DNA from: Variovorax paradoxus NBRC 15149
GTDB lineage: Bacteria; Pseudomonadota; Gammaproteobacteria; Burkholderiales; Burkholderiaceae_C
Direction: 5' to 3'
DNA length: 64,000 nt
Assembly: GCF_001591365.1 (NCBI RefSeq)
Contig: NZ_BCUT01000001.1
Span: 1,612,001 to 1,676,000 of the forward strand
Shown here: piece by piece, positions 50,290 through 60,085 of the stretch
Layout: each line of letters begins with the position of its first letter
How positions within the stretch are numbered: the stretch's first letter is position 1
The notes under the pieces: generated by a model
What the model saw: the letters and a program-made list of their open reading frames with translations, nothing else
Database searches by the model: none
Told to the model about the DNA's origin: nothing
Program-made: the position numbers and the translations under genes

Positions 50290-52320
50290 ATGCAGTTCCC
50301 AAGCATTTTGGCACCCATGCGGCATCGCCCGCGCAATACAGCGTCCGCGCTGGTTTTTTCCGCCGTCCTGGCTGCCGCCGCACTGCTTTCGCAGCAGCCC
50401 GCCGCCGCCCAGGCCAACAGCAACGACGACGTCCTGGTCCAGATGAAGCAGGCCTTCCAGCGCGGCGACAAGGGCCGGCTCGCGGCCCTGCTGCCGCAGG
50501 CGCGCGGCCATGCGCTCGAACCCTGGGCCGCCTACTGGGAACTCAAGGCCCGCCTGCAGGAAGCCGCGCCGAACGAAGTGCAGGACTTCTTCGCCCGCTA
50601 CCCCGGCACCTACCAGGAAGACCGGCTGCGCAACGACTGGCTGCTGCTGCTGGGCCAGCGCCGCGACTGGGACGGCTTTTCCGCCGCGCTGGCGGGCTTT
50701 CGCATGGGCGACGATCCGCAGGTGCGCTGCTACGCGATCCTGGTCGAGGCCCTGCAATCGGGCAGCGCCACGCAGGCCCAGGCCAACGAGGTGCGCCGCA
50801 ACTGGTTCGCGCAGAAAGAGGCGGACGACGGCTGCCTCACCGCGGCCGACCGCCTGGTCGCGGCCCGCCTGCTGTCGCCCAACGATGCCTGGACGAAGGC
50901 GCGCCTGGCCATGGAGACCAACCGCCCGCAGGCCGCGCGCGGCGCCGTGACCATTGCCGCGCCCGATGCGCTGCCGCTGTTCGAGGAGCTCAACGCCAGC
51001 GCGGCCAAGTTCCTGGCCGGCCGCGCCTTCGTGGCCGCCAAGTCGCGCAAGGAGCTGGTGGTGCTGGCGCTCATCAAGATCGCCATGGCCGACCCGGAGC
51101 AGGCCGCCACCCAGCTCGACAGCAAATGGGGCCCGATGCTTTCGGCCGAGGAGCGCAACTGGCTCTGGGGCACCATCGGCCGCCAGGCCGCGAGCAAGCT
51201 CTCGCCGCTGGCCGGCAGCTACTTTGCCAACGTCACGAAGAACGGCGACCTGACCGACGACATGCTCGGCTGGCGCGTGCGCGCCGCGCTGCGCAACGGC
51301 CAATGGAAAGAGGTGGCGCCCGCCATCAACGCCATGAGCGAAACGGCGCAGCTGGAGCCGACCTGGGTCTACTGGAAGGCGCGCGCACTCAGCGCGGCGG
51401 GCGGCGACGACCGCCGCGCGCAGGCACGCGAGCTCTACCAGAGCATTGCGGGCACGCGCGGCTTCTACGAGATGCTGGCGCTGGAGGAACTCGGCCAGCG
51501 CACCGTGGTGCCCACGCGCCCGGCGCCGCTCACGCCCGAAGAAAAGAACGCCGCGCGCAGCAACATCGCGCTCAACCGCGCGCTCTACGCCATTGCGATC
51601 GGCCTGCGCTCCGAGGGCACGCGCGAATGGAACTACGCCACCAACCTGCACGACAAGGGCGGCATGGACGACCGCGCGCTGCTGGCCGCGGCCGACTTCG
51701 CCTGCCAGCGCGAGGTCTGGGACCGCTGCATCAACACCAGCGAGCGCACCAAGGGCGTGATCGATGTCGAGCAGCGCTTCCCCATGCCCTTCCACGACAC
51801 GGTGCTGCGCAAGAGCCAGGACATCGGCCTGGACCCGGCCTACGTCTACGGCCTGATCCGCCAGGAAAGCCGCTTCATCATGGACGCGCGCTCGGGCGTC
51901 GGCGCCTCGGGCCTGATGCAGGTCATGCCCGCCACCGCGCGCTGGACCGCACGCAAGATCGGCCTGGCCGGCTTCACGCCCGGGCAGATCAACGACCATG
52001 AAACCAACATCACCATCGGCACCAACTACCTGAAGCTCGCGCTCGACGACTTCGACGGCTCCATGGCGCTGGCCGCGGCCGCCTACAACGCCGGCCCGGG
52101 ACGGCCGCGCAGCTGGCGCAACGGCCCGGTGATGGAAGCCGCGATCTGGGCCGAGAACGTGCCCTTCGGCGAAACGCGCGACTACGTGAAGAAGGTGCTG
52201 GCCAACACCACCAACTACGCCGCGCTGATCAGCGGGCGGCCGCAGTCGCTGAAGGAGCGCCTGGGCCGCGTGGGCCCGCGCGACGCGGCAGAACCCGAAC
52301 CCAACAAGGATCTCCCCTGA
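50290..52320 (+). CDS. slt: soluble lytic murein transglycosylase (Slt70-like)
   Basis: Periplasmic transglycosylase of 676 residues. A signal peptide (FSAVLAAAALLSQQPAAAQA) is followed by a long alpha-helical superhelix (U/L-type repeats) and a C-terminal SLT domain with catalytic Glu in YGLIRQESRFIMDARSGVGA, SGLMQVMPATARWTARKIGL and AAAAYNAGPGRPRSWR. It cleaves glycan strands during turnover. A start at 50317 (MRHRPRN) is also possible. It ends one base before the mgtC-like gene. Confidence 0.94.
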   Translation: MQFPSILAPMRHRPRNTASALVFSAVLAAAALLSQQPAAAQANSNDDVLVQMKQAFQRGDKGRLAALLPQARGHALEPWAAYWELKARLQEAAPNEVQDFFARYPGTYQEDRLRNDWLLLLGQRRDWDGFSAALAGFRMGDDPQVRCYAILVEALQSGSATQAQANEVRRNWFAQKEADDGCLTAADRLVAARLLSPNDAWTKARLAMETNRPQAARGAVTIAAPDALPLFEELNASAAKFLAGRAFVAAKSRKELVVLALIKIAMADPEQAATQLDSKWGPMLSAEERNWLWGTIGRQAASKLSPLAGSYFANVTKNGDLTDDMLGWRVRAALRNGQWKEVAPAINAMSETAQLEPTWVYWKARALSAAGGDDRRAQARELYQSIAGTRGFYEMLALEELGQRTVVPTRPAPLTPEEKNAARSNIALNRALYAIAIGLRSEGTREWNYATNLHDKGGMDDRALLAAADFACQREVWDRCINTSERTKGVIDVEQRFPMPFHDTVLRKSQDIGLDPAYVYGLIRQESRFIMDARSGVGASGLMQVMPATARWTARKIGLAGFTPGQINDHETNITIGTNYLKLALDDFDGSMALAAAAYNAGPGRPRSWRNGPVMEAAIWAENVPFGETRDYVKKVLANTTNYAALISGRPQSLKERLGRVGPRDAAEPEPNKDLP

Positions 52321-52321
52321 C

Positions 52322-52891
52322 ATGAGCTGGGGCGGCCAGGTGCTCGACACCGTAGCGGCCGAATTCTCGGACGTGGGCGACGCCGCGCAGCTCACGCGCA
52401 TCGTCGTTCGGCTGATGCTCGCGGCCGTGATCGGGTTCATGCTCGGCTTCGAGCGCGAGCAGCAGGGCAAGGCGGCGGGCGTGCGCACCCACATGCTGGT
52501 GGCCATCGGCTCGGCGCTGTTCGTGCTGATTCCGCAGCAGACGGGCATCGAGCCGGCCGACATGAGCCGGGTGATCCAGGGCCTGGTGGCGGGCGTGGGC
52601 TTTCTCTGCGCCGGCACCATCCTCAAGCGCGGCAAGGACGAGCACCATGTGCAGGGCCTCACCACCGCCGCCGGGCTGTGGATGACGGCCGCCATCGGCA
52701 TGGCCTGCGGCCTCGGCCGCGAAGTCACCGCCATCCTGAGCGCATTGCTGGCGCTGGCCGTGCTCGCGCTGGTGCCGCGGCTGGTGGACCTGGTCGAGCG
52801 CATGGTCGGGCCGCCGCACGGCGAAGAAAAAGACCAGGCCGGCGCGGCGCCGCGCGTGATCGCCTCGCCTGAAGACGAGCAGCCGCGGTAG
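52322..52891 (+). CDS. MgtC/SapB-family membrane protein
   Basis: Membrane protein of 189 residues with four or five helices: LTRIVVRLMLAAVIGFMLGF, EREQQGKAAGVRTHMLVAIG, SALFVLIPQQTGIEPADM, VAGVGFLCAGTILKRGKDEH and GLTTAAGLWMTAAIGMACGL. The ERE and RTH motifs are typical of MgtC. The soluble C terminus is short, so it is SapB-like rather than full MgtC. The function in free-living bacteria is unclear. It follows slt closely on the same strand. Confidence 0.88.
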   Translation: MSWGGQVLDTVAAEFSDVGDAAQLTRIVVRLMLAAVIGFMLGFEREQQGKAAGVRTHMLVAIGSALFVLIPQQTGIEPADMSRVIQGLVAGVGFLCAGTILKRGKDEHHVQGLTTAAGLWMTAAIGMACGLGREVTAILSALLALAVLALVPRLVDLVERMVGPPHGEEKDQAGAAPRVIASPEDEQPR

Positions 52892-52986
52892 CGCATCAAT
52901 CCGGCCGCATTTCGGCATCAATTGGCGGATGCGGCCCGGCTAGCATCGAAGGTTTTTCTCTCTCATCCCAACCGCAGGATCGCACC

Positions 52987-53670
52987 ATGCGCAAGCTCTA
53001 CATCGGCAACAAGAACTACTCGTCCTGGTCCATGCGGCCCTGGGTGCTCATGAAGCAGGCCGGCATCCCGTTCGAAGAGGTGAAGGTCCGCTTCGACTCC
53101 TTCGCGCCCGACTCGCACTTCAAGAAGACCATGGGCGCGATCAACCCGGTGGCCGAGGTGCCGGCGCTGGTGGACGGCGAGCTGGTGGTGTGGGACACGC
53201 TCGCCATTGCCGAATACCTGGCCGAGACCTTTCCCGAGAAGCAGCTGTGGCCCCGCGCCGCGGCCGAGCGGGCCCGCGCGCGCAGCATCTGCGCCGAGAT
53301 GCATGCGGGCTTCGGCAAGCTGCGCAGCCTCTGTCCCATGAACATCGAGGCCTCGCTCGCCGAGGTCGGCGCACGGCTCCTGAAGGACAACCCCGCCCTG
53401 CAGGCCGACCTCGACCGCATCGTGCAGATGTGGAGCGGCCTGCTCGATGCCCACGGCGGCCCGCTGCTGTTCGGCGGCTTCAGCATTGCCGACAGCTACT
53501 TCGCGCCGGTGGGCACGCGCATCAAGACCTACGGCCTGCCGGTGCCGCCGGCCATCAGCGCCTACATCGAGCGCGTGCAGGCGCTCCCCGGCGTCAAGGC
53601 ATGGATCGACGATGCCCTGGCTGAGAAGGACTTCGTGGCGTTCAACGAGCCCTACCGCACGGCGCGCTGA
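52987..53670 (+). CDS. glutathione S-transferase family protein
   Basis: GST of 227 residues: N-terminal thioredoxin-like domain (MRKLYIGNKNYSSWSMRPWV, with the likely catalytic Ser in SSWS, and NPVAEVPALVDGELVVWDTL for glutathione binding, then IAEYLAETFP) and an all-helical C-terminal domain. A close relative of E. coli YfcF-like GSTs. Substrate unknown. Confidence 0.9.
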   Translation: MRKLYIGNKNYSSWSMRPWVLMKQAGIPFEEVKVRFDSFAPDSHFKKTMGAINPVAEVPALVDGELVVWDTLAIAEYLAETFPEKQLWPRAAAERARARSICAEMHAGFGKLRSLCPMNIEASLAEVGARLLKDNPALQADLDRIVQMWSGLLDAHGGPLLFGGFSIADSYFAPVGTRIKTYGLPVPPAISAYIERVQALPGVKAWIDDALAEKDFVAFNEPYRTAR

Positions 53671-53694
53671 GGCTCCTCGAAGAATCCCGCCGGC

Positions 53695-54420
53695 TCAGAA
53701 GCGGTAGGTCGCCGAGAGGTAGGTCACGATCGGGTTCAGCTTGAGCCTGGCCTCGCTGGTGGCAATCGGCAGCCCGGTGATCGTGGTGGTCGTGAGCTTG
53801 GCCTTGGTCTTCAGCGGAATGTAGGAGACCGAGAACGACACGCCCCAGTGCTTGTCGATCTGGTAGGCCACGCCGGCATTGAGCACGGGCGCGAACGAGC
53901 TGTCGAGCTTGGCGGTGGTCGAGGTGGAGAGCGGCCGCTGGCGCAGCTGGCTGCCCAGCGCGCCCTGCAGCCCCGGCGTCAGTTCGATGTCGCTGTACCA
54001 GACATAGGTCGCGCCCAGGCCCACGAACGGGCGGAGGGCCGCGTTGCCCTCGTTGAAGTAGTACTTGCCAAGAATGGTGGGGCTCCACTGGCGCGCTTGG
54101 CCCAGCTCGCCCACGCGGCCCAGCGTGCCGGTGCCGTTGAGCTTGAACTTCGGCGGAATGCCGAACACGCCCTCGACAGCCCAGTGGCTGTCGACGAAAT
54201 AGACCGCGCTCAAGCCCAGCGTGTCCGAATCGCTGATCGATGCGCCCGACCCCGCCAGCACGCTGCGCACCGGCGCCGTCAGCGTGAGCGGCTTGCTCGA
54301 GTCCTGCGGCGCAAAATGAAGCCAACCCGCGCCGACCACCCAGTCTCCAGCGTTCTGCGCCCACGCGCTTCCGGACGCCAGCGCGCCCACTGCGGTCAGC
54401 GCAAGCATTGTTTTCTTCAT
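53695..54420 (-). CDS. OmpW-family outer membrane protein
   Basis: Outer-membrane 8-stranded beta-barrel of 241 residues. Signal peptide MKKTMLALTAVGALASGSAW ends at AWAQ. Features of the family: DWVVGAGWLHFAPQDSS, SDSDTLGLSAVYFVDSHWAV, ILGKYYFNEGNAALRPFVGL, GATYVWYSDIEL and the C-terminal PIVTYLSATYRF ending in Phe as required for Bam insertion. OmpW proteins carry small hydrophobic compounds. A promoter region of 160 bp separates it from the divergent cca gene. Confidence 0.92.
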   Translation of the reverse strand: MKKTMLALTAVGALASGSAWAQNAGDWVVGAGWLHFAPQDSSKPLTLTAPVRSVLAGSGASISDSDTLGLSAVYFVDSHWAVEGVFGIPPKFKLNGTGTLGRVGELGQARQWSPTILGKYYFNEGNAALRPFVGLGATYVWYSDIELTPGLQGALGSQLRQRPLSTSTTAKLDSSFAPVLNAGVAYQIDKHWGVSFSVSYIPLKTKAKLTTTTITGLPIATSEARLKLNPIVTYLSATYRF

Positions 54421-54581
54421 GACGTGATTACTCCTTTTGGTTTAAAAATCTGCAGCGCGCGGCCTCCACTGCGACAGCGGCTACCTTTCGGGCAAATCGG
54501 CGAACGATCCTGCGGTTCGCCTGAAAATTATCGAACGGTCGTTCTATTTTTTCCAACTGGAGTAATCCCTACACTGGGCGC

Positions 54582-55841
54582 ATGAAAACCTATCTCGTCG
54601 GCGGCGCGCTGCGCGACCGGCTGCTGGGGCGGCCGGTGTCGGACCACGACTGGCTGGTGGTGGGCGCCACGCCCGAGGAAATGGCGGCGCGCGGCTACCT
54701 GCCCGTGGGGCGCGACTTTCCGGTGTTCCTGCATCCGCAGACCCGCGAGGAATACGCGCTGGCCCGCACCGAGCGCAAGAGCGCGCCCGGCTACCGCGGC
54801 TTCACCGTGCACGCCTCGCCCGACGTCACGCTCGAGCAGGACCTCGCGCGGCGCGACCTCACGGTCAACGCGATCGCGCTGCCTGCCGAATTCGTGGGCA
54901 CCGACGGCCGCTTCGAGCCCGACGCCGGCAAGCTCGCCGACCCCTTCCATGGCCGGCGCGACCTCGAGCACAAGCTGCTGCGGCACGTCACGGACGCCTT
55001 TCGCGAAGACCCGGTGCGCATCCTGCGGGTGGCGCGCTTCGCAGCGCGCTTCGACGATTTCTCGGTGGCGCCCGAGACCATGGCGCTGATGCGCGAGATG
55101 GTCCAAGCCGGCGAAGCCGATGCGCTGGTGCCCGAGCGCGTCTGGCAGGAGCTCTCGCGCGGGCTGATGGAAACCCGCCCGTCGCGCATGTTCGAGGTGC
55201 TGCGTGCCTGCGGCGCGCTGGCGGTGCTGCTGCCGGAGGTCGACCGGCTCTGGGGCGTGCCGCAGCCCGAGGCCCACCACCCCGAAGTCGACTGCGGCGT
55301 GCACCTGATGATGGTCATCGACACCAGCGCGAAGCTGCAGGCCTCGCTGCCGGTGCGCTTCGCCTGCCTGATGCATGACCTCGGCAAGGGCACGACCGAG
55401 CCTGGGCTGCTGCCGCGCCACATCGGCCACGAGAAGCGCAGCGCCGAACTGCTGCACGCGGTGTGCGACCGCTGGCGCGTGCCGGTCGAGATCCGCGAGC
55501 TCGCCGAGGTGGTGGCGCGCGAACACGGCAACATCCATCGCAGCGGCGAGCTCGCGGCCGCGGCGCTGGTGCGCCTGCTGGAGCGCTGCGATGCGTTTCG
55601 CAAGCCGGCGCGCTTTGCCGACGTGCTGCTGGCCTGCGAATGCGATGCGCGCGGCCGGCTCGGCTTCGAGGACCGGCCCTATCCGCAGCGCGAGCGGCTG
55701 CTTGCCGTGCTCGCCACCGCCGCGGGCGTGCCCACCGAGGCCGTGGCGCGCGCGGCGCAGCAATCCGGCGCCGCCGGGCCGCAGATCGGCGAGGCGATCC
55801 ACCGCGCACGCGTGGAGGCGGTGGCCGCCTTGCCGGGCTGA
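54582..55841 (+). CDS. cca: CCA-adding tRNA nucleotidyltransferase with HD domain
   Basis: Adds CCA to tRNA 3' ends (419 residues). N-terminal motif GGALRDRLLGRPVSDHDWLV gives the nucleotidyltransferase DxD; RRDLTVNAIALP and RILRVARFAARFDDF are the primer-binding parts. The central HD phosphohydrolase (FACLMHDLGKGTTEPGLLPR) gives 2',3'-cyclic phosphodiesterase and phosphatase activity, as in E. coli Cca. The start is preceded by a weak ribosome binding site. Confidence 0.95.
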   Translation: MKTYLVGGALRDRLLGRPVSDHDWLVVGATPEEMAARGYLPVGRDFPVFLHPQTREEYALARTERKSAPGYRGFTVHASPDVTLEQDLARRDLTVNAIALPAEFVGTDGRFEPDAGKLADPFHGRRDLEHKLLRHVTDAFREDPVRILRVARFAARFDDFSVAPETMALMREMVQAGEADALVPERVWQELSRGLMETRPSRMFEVLRACGALAVLLPEVDRLWGVPQPEAHHPEVDCGVHLMMVIDTSAKLQASLPVRFACLMHDLGKGTTEPGLLPRHIGHEKRSAELLHAVCDRWRVPVEIRELAEVVAREHGNIHRSGELAAAALVRLLERCDAFRKPARFADVLLACECDARGRLGFEDRPYPQRERLLAVLATAAGVPTEAVARAAQQSGAAGPQIGEAIHRARVEAVAALPG

Positions 55842-55912
55842 AGCTCCGCCGCCGCATACGTCCGACTTTGGCCGACACGGGAATGGCCGGGTCCGTGCTA
55901 TGGTTTTCACCA

Positions 55913-56695
55913 ATGCCAATGTCCTCCCAGTCGCCGCCTCCGTTGGGCCGAGATACCGCCCTCTTTCTCGACTTCGACGGCACGCTGGTCGCGCTCGCAC
56001 CCACCCCCGAGGCGATCGAGATTCCTCCCGCCCTGGCGGGCCTGCTCGAAGACCTGCGCGACCAGCTCGGCGGCGCGCTGGCCGTGGTGTCGGGCCGCCA
56101 GATCGATGCCATCGACCGCTTCCTCGCGCCGCTGCGCCTGCCCGCCGCGGGCGAGCACGGCGTGCAGCGGCGCGACGCGCAAGGCCGCATGCAGGAGCAG
56201 CACGCGCCCGATCTCGCGCCCATCCTGGACATCGCCAACGAGCTGGCCCGCGTGCATGAAGGCCTGCTGGTCGAGCGCAAGCACGCAGCCATTGCGCTGC
56301 ACTACCGGCTCGCACCGCAGCTGGAGGCCGTGTGCCGGGACGCCATGTCGCGCGCCATTGCGGGCCGGCCGCTGCTTGAGCTGCTGCACGGCAAGTTCGT
56401 GTTCGAGGTCAAGCCCACCGGGGTCAACAAGGGCATCGCCATCGAGGCCTTCATGACGGAGGCGCCGTTCGCCGGGCGCCTGCCGGTCTTTGCCGGCGAC
56501 GACACCACCGACGAGAGCGGCTTCGCGGTGGTGCAGCCGCGCGGCGGCGTCGGCATCAAGGTCGGCTCGGGCCCGAGCCTGGCGCTGCACCGGCTCGAAT
56601 CGCCGCGCGCGGTGTTCGAATGGCTGGTGCAGCTGCGCGACCAGCTGGCCGCGCCGGCCCACAAGAAAAACGAATCCCCGAGGAGCGATGGATGA
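55913..56695 (+). CDS. otsB: trehalose-6-phosphate phosphatase
   Basis: HAD-superfamily phosphatase of 260 residues, converting trehalose 6-phosphate to trehalose. LFLDFDGTLVALAPTPEAIE holds the nucleophile Asp in DFDGT; AVVSGRQIDAIDRFL, GEHGVQRRDA, KFVFEVKPTGVNKGIAIEAF and FAGDDTTDESGF complete the HAD/OtsB set. The start is not certain (55883, 55913 and 55919 are all in frame). The ATG of the GH15 gene overlaps its stop, and otsA follows, so the three form one unit. Confidence 0.93.
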   Translation: MPMSSQSPPPLGRDTALFLDFDGTLVALAPTPEAIEIPPALAGLLEDLRDQLGGALAVVSGRQIDAIDRFLAPLRLPAAGEHGVQRRDAQGRMQEQHAPDLAPILDIANELARVHEGLLVERKHAAIALHYRLAPQLEAVCRDAMSRAIAGRPLLELLHGKFVFEVKPTGVNKGIAIEAFMTEAPFAGRLPVFAGDDTTDESGFAVVQPRGGVGIKVGSGPSLALHRLESPRAVFEWLVQLRDQLAAPAHKKNESPRSDG

Positions 56696-58614
56696 GCGAG
56701 CTGCAATTGTCGAAAGCACCCGAGGACCGCGCGGGCCTGTCCATTTCCGGGGCAGCCGGGCCCGCCGACCAGGCGCCGGTCGACCCGCGCGTTGCGGCTT
56801 CCGGTGCGCCGCGCGGCTTCGGGCCGCCGGCCGAGCCCTCGCTCAACGTGGGCGTGATCGGCAACTGCGCCTACAGCGCGCTCATCGATGCACGCGGGCG
56901 CGCCGTGTGGTGCTGCCTGCCGCGCTTCGACGGCGACCCGGTCTTCAACGCGCTGCTGCACCCGGGCGAGGAGGCCGGCGCCTGGGCCATCGAGATCGAG
57001 GACTTCGCCTCGAGCAAGCAGTGGTACGAACCCAATACCGCGGTGCTGCGCACGCAGCTGTTCGACAGCGCCGGCCAGGGCATCGAGATCACCGACTTCG
57101 CGCCGCGCTTCTACAGCCGCTCGCGCTACTTCCGGCCGCTGATGATGGTGCGCCGCGTGCGGCCGATTGCCGGCGCGCCGCGCATCCGCGTGGCGCTCGA
57201 TCCGCGCTTCCAGTGGGGCGCCTCGGGGCCGCTGGAGGTCACGCGCGGCAGCAACCACATCCGCTACGTGGGGCCCGACGTGACGCTGCGGCTCAACACC
57301 GACGCGTCGATCTCGCACATCCTTTCGCGCCAGCCCTTCGTGATCTCGCGCGAATACAACTTCATGTTCGGCGTCGACGAAACCCTGCTCGACGGCATTG
57401 CCGACACCGCGCGCAGCTTCGAGCAGGAGACCATCGCCTACTGGCGCACCTGGAGCAAGCGGCTCGCGATTCCGTTCGAATACCAGGACGCGGTGATCCG
57501 CGCGGCCATCACGCTCAAGCTCTCGCTCTACGAGGACACCGGCGCCATCGTCGCCGCCATGACCACCAGCATTCCCGAGGCGCCGGGCAGCCAGCGCAAC
57601 TGGGACTACCGCTACTGCTGGCTGCGCGATGCCTTCTTCGTGGTGCGCGCGCTCAATTCGCTGAGCGAGGTGGGCACCATGGAAGACTACCTGCGCTGGC
57701 TCGGCAACGTGGTGATCGGCTCGCACGGCGAGCACATCCAGCCGCTGTACGGCATCGGTCTGGAGCGCGAGCTGCCCGAGTCGATGGTCGAGAACCTCGC
57801 GGGCTACCGCGGCATGGGGCCGGTGCGCGTGGGCAACCAGGCGCAGGAGCATTTCCAGCACGACGTCTACGGCAACATCGTGCTCGGCGCGGCGCAGGCC
57901 TTCCACGACCACCGGCTGCTCGCGCGCGCGGGCCGGGCCGAGTTTCCGCACCTCGAGGCCGTGGGCGAGCAGGCGATCCGCGTCTACGGCACGCCCGATG
58001 CGGGCATGTGGGAGCTGCGCACCCGCGCCCGCGTGCACACCAGCTCCGCGCTCATGAGCTGGGCCGCCTGCGACCGGCTTGCCAAGATCGCGCGCGCGCT
58101 GGCGCTGCCCGAACGCGCGGCCTACTGGCACGGCCACGCCGCGCGCATGAAAGAAGAGATTCTGGCCAAGTCGTGGTGCGAGGAGCGCCAGGCCTTTGCC
58201 GAAAGCTTCGGCGGCCATGAACTGGACGCCAGCATCCTGCTGATGGTGGAGGTGGGGCTGATCGACGCACGCGACCCGCGCTTCATCTCGACTGTCGACG
58301 CCATGGAAAAGTCGCTCTGCGACGGCCCGTACATGCGCCGCTACGAGGCGGCCGACGACTTCGGCAAGCCCGAGACCGCCTTCAACATCTGCACCTTCTG
58401 GCGCATCGACGCGCTCGCCAAGATCGGCCGCAAGGCCGAGGCGCGCCAGATCTTCGAGACCATGCTGGCGGCGCGCAACCCGCTCGGCCTGCTGTCGGAA
58501 GACACGCACCCGGTCACAGGCGAGATGTGGGGCAACTTTCCGCAGACCTACTCGATGGTGGGCATCATCAATGCCGCTGTGCGGCTGTCGGCGCCGTGGG
58601 ACTCGTGCATATGA
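56692..58614 (+). CDS. GH15-family glucoamylase/trehalase-like glycoside hydrolase
   Basis: Glycoside hydrolase family 15 protein of 640 residues with N-terminal beta-sandwich (GVIGNCAYSALIDARGRAVW, CCLPRFDGDPVF) and C-terminal (alpha/alpha)6 barrel. Catalytic elements: RNWDYRYCWLRDA, DAGMWELRTRAR (general acid Glu) and GEMWGNFPQTYSMVGIINAA (base Glu region). Cytosolic, as no signal peptide is present. GH15 members in bacteria include trehalases and glucoamylases; the position between otsB and otsA suggests trehalose as substrate or regulation of trehalose level. Confidence 0.88.
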   Translation: MSELQLSKAPEDRAGLSISGAAGPADQAPVDPRVAASGAPRGFGPPAEPSLNVGVIGNCAYSALIDARGRAVWCCLPRFDGDPVFNALLHPGEEAGAWAIEIEDFASSKQWYEPNTAVLRTQLFDSAGQGIEITDFAPRFYSRSRYFRPLMMVRRVRPIAGAPRIRVALDPRFQWGASGPLEVTRGSNHIRYVGPDVTLRLNTDASISHILSRQPFVISREYNFMFGVDETLLDGIADTARSFEQETIAYWRTWSKRLAIPFEYQDAVIRAAITLKLSLYEDTGAIVAAMTTSIPEAPGSQRNWDYRYCWLRDAFFVVRALNSLSEVGTMEDYLRWLGNVVIGSHGEHIQPLYGIGLERELPESMVENLAGYRGMGPVRVGNQAQEHFQHDVYGNIVLGAAQAFHDHRLLARAGRAEFPHLEAVGEQAIRVYGTPDAGMWELRTRARVHTSSALMSWAACDRLAKIARALALPERAAYWHGHAARMKEEILAKSWCEERQAFAESFGGHELDASILLMVEVGLIDARDPRFISTVDAMEKSLCDGPYMRRYEAADDFGKPETAFNICTFWRIDALAKIGRKAEARQIFETMLAARNPLGLLSEDTHPVTGEMWGNFPQTYSMVGIINAAVRLSAPWDSCI

Positions 58615-58630
58615 GCGCCGCGCCGGGCCG

Positions 58631-58680
58631 CCCCAAGCAAGCTCGCCCCCGCTTGGCGGGGAGGCGCGCAGCGCCAGGGG
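58631..58680 (+). repeat. GC-rich double-hairpin element before otsA (REP-like)
   Basis: CCCCGC-TTG-GCGGGG (58647-58661) is a perfect 6-bp stem with a 3-nt loop, followed by GGCGC-GCA-GCGCC (58663-58675). CCCC at 58631 and GGGG at 58677-58680 can close the whole region. The otsA Shine-Dalgarno-like AGGGG lies at its right end. Such elements recur in Variovorax-like genomes from memory, so it may be a repetitive extragenic element or an mRNA structure between the GH15 and otsA genes. Confidence 0.5.
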
Positions 58681-58687
58681 TGCACCA

Positions 58688-60073
58688 ATGAGTCGCCTCG
58701 TTGTCGTCTCCAACCGCGTGGCCGATCCGCGCAAGCCCGCCGCGGGCGGCCTGGCCGTGGCGCTCGGCGAAAGCCTGCAGCAAAGCGGCGGCATGTGGTT
58801 CGGCTGGAGCGGCCAGATCGTCGAGAACGGCCCCACGGGCGAAGGCGAGCTGCATATGCTGCAGGCCGGCAAGGTCACGCTCGCCACCATCGACCTGAGC
58901 CGCGAGGACCACGACAGCTACTACCTGGGCTACAGCAACGACGTGCTGTGGCCGGTGTTCCACAACCGCCTCGACCTCGCCCACTTCGACGCCGGCTTCA
59001 TCGGCGGCTACCGGCGCGTGAACCAGCTGTTCGCGCGCAAGCTCAAGCCGATGCTGAAGGACGACGACGTCATCTGGATCCACGACTACCACCTGATGCC
59101 GCTCGCCGCCGAGCTGCGCGCCATGGGCTGCAGGCAGCGCATCGGCTTCTTCCTGCACATTCCGCTGCCGCCGCAGATCATCATCGCAGCCGTTCCGCAG
59201 CACGAGTGGCTCATGCGCTCGCTGTTCGCCTACGACCTGATCGGCTTCCAGGCGCAGCAGGACGTGCAGCATTTCGAGCACTACGTGCGCAACGAGGCGC
59301 ATGGCGAATACCTGGGCGACGAGATGTACCGCGCCTACGGCCAGACGGTGCGCTGCAGCGCCTTTCCGATCGGCATCGACGTGGACGAATTCGCGGCGCT
59401 CACGCATGCGAAGGAGTCGCGCGACATGTTCGAGACCATGAAGCGCGAGTATTCCCAGCGCCGGCTGCTCTTGGGCATCGACCGGCTCGACTACTCCAAG
59501 GGCATTCCCCAGCGCGTGCGCGCCTTCCGCGAGCTGCTTGCCAACTACCCCGAGAACCGCCGCAGCGCCACGCTGATCCAGATCGCCTCGCCCACGCGCG
59601 AGACGGTCGATGCCTATGGCGACATCCGGCGCGAGCTCGAAGCGCTGTGCGGTGCCATCAACGGCGACTACGGCGAGCTCGACTGGATGCCGGTGCGCTA
59701 CATCCACCGCATGGTGGCGCGCAAGCGTGTGCCGGGGCTGTGCCGCGCGGCCGCGGTCGGGCTGGTGACGCCGCTGCGCGACGGCATGAACCTGGTCGCC
59801 AAGGAGTACATCGCGGCGCAGGACCCGGCCGACCCGGGCGTGCTGGTGCTGTCGCGCTTTGCCGGCGCGGCCGAGCAGCTGAAGGAAGCACTGCTGGTGA
59901 ACCCCTACGACACGCACGGCACGGCCGAAACGGTGCAGCAGGCGCTGCAGATGCCGCTCGAGGAGCGGCGCGAGCGGCACCAGAAGCTGCTGTCGCGCAT
60001 CCGCGAGCAGGACATCCACTGGTGGCGGCGCAGCTTCCTGGAGGCGCTGCGCCACGCCGCAAGCCAGCGCTAG
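58688..60073 (+). CDS. otsA: trehalose-6-phosphate synthase
   Basis: GT20 glycosyltransferase of 461 residues making trehalose 6-phosphate from UDP-glucose and glucose 6-phosphate. Motifs: [84 protein letters not shown] and [18 protein letters not shown]. The start at 58688 follows a GC-rich hairpin element and an AGGGG ribosome binding site. Last gene of the trehalose unit. Confidence 0.95.
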   Translation: MSRLVVVSNRVADPRKPAAGGLAVALGESLQQSGGMWFGWSGQIVENGPTGEGELHMLQAGKVTLATIDLSREDHDSYYLGYSNDVLWPVFHNRLDLAHFDAGFIGGYRRVNQLFARKLKPMLKDDDVIWIHDYHLMPLAAELRAMGCRQRIGFFLHIPLPPQIIIAAVPQHEWLMRSLFAYDLIGFQAQQDVQHFEHYVRNEAHGEYLGDEMYRAYGQTVRCSAFPIGIDVDEFAALTHAKESRDMFETMKREYSQRRLLLGIDRLDYSKGIPQRVRAFRELLANYPENRRSATLIQIASPTRETVDAYGDIRRELEALCGAINGDYGELDWMPVRYIHRMVARKRVPGLCRAAAVGLVTPLRDGMNLVAKEYIAAQDPADPGVLVLSRFAGAAEQLKEALLVNPYDTHGTAETVQQALQMPLEERRERHQKLLSRIREQDIHWWRRSFLEALRHAASQR

Positions 60074-60085
60074 GAAGCCGACCGC

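Noticed and set aside
49663..52899. A 1078-codon minus-strand frame extending the 5-FTHF cyclo-ligase through slt and mgtC
   Set aside because: Only the last 205 residues match a protein family; the rest is antisense to slt and mgtC.
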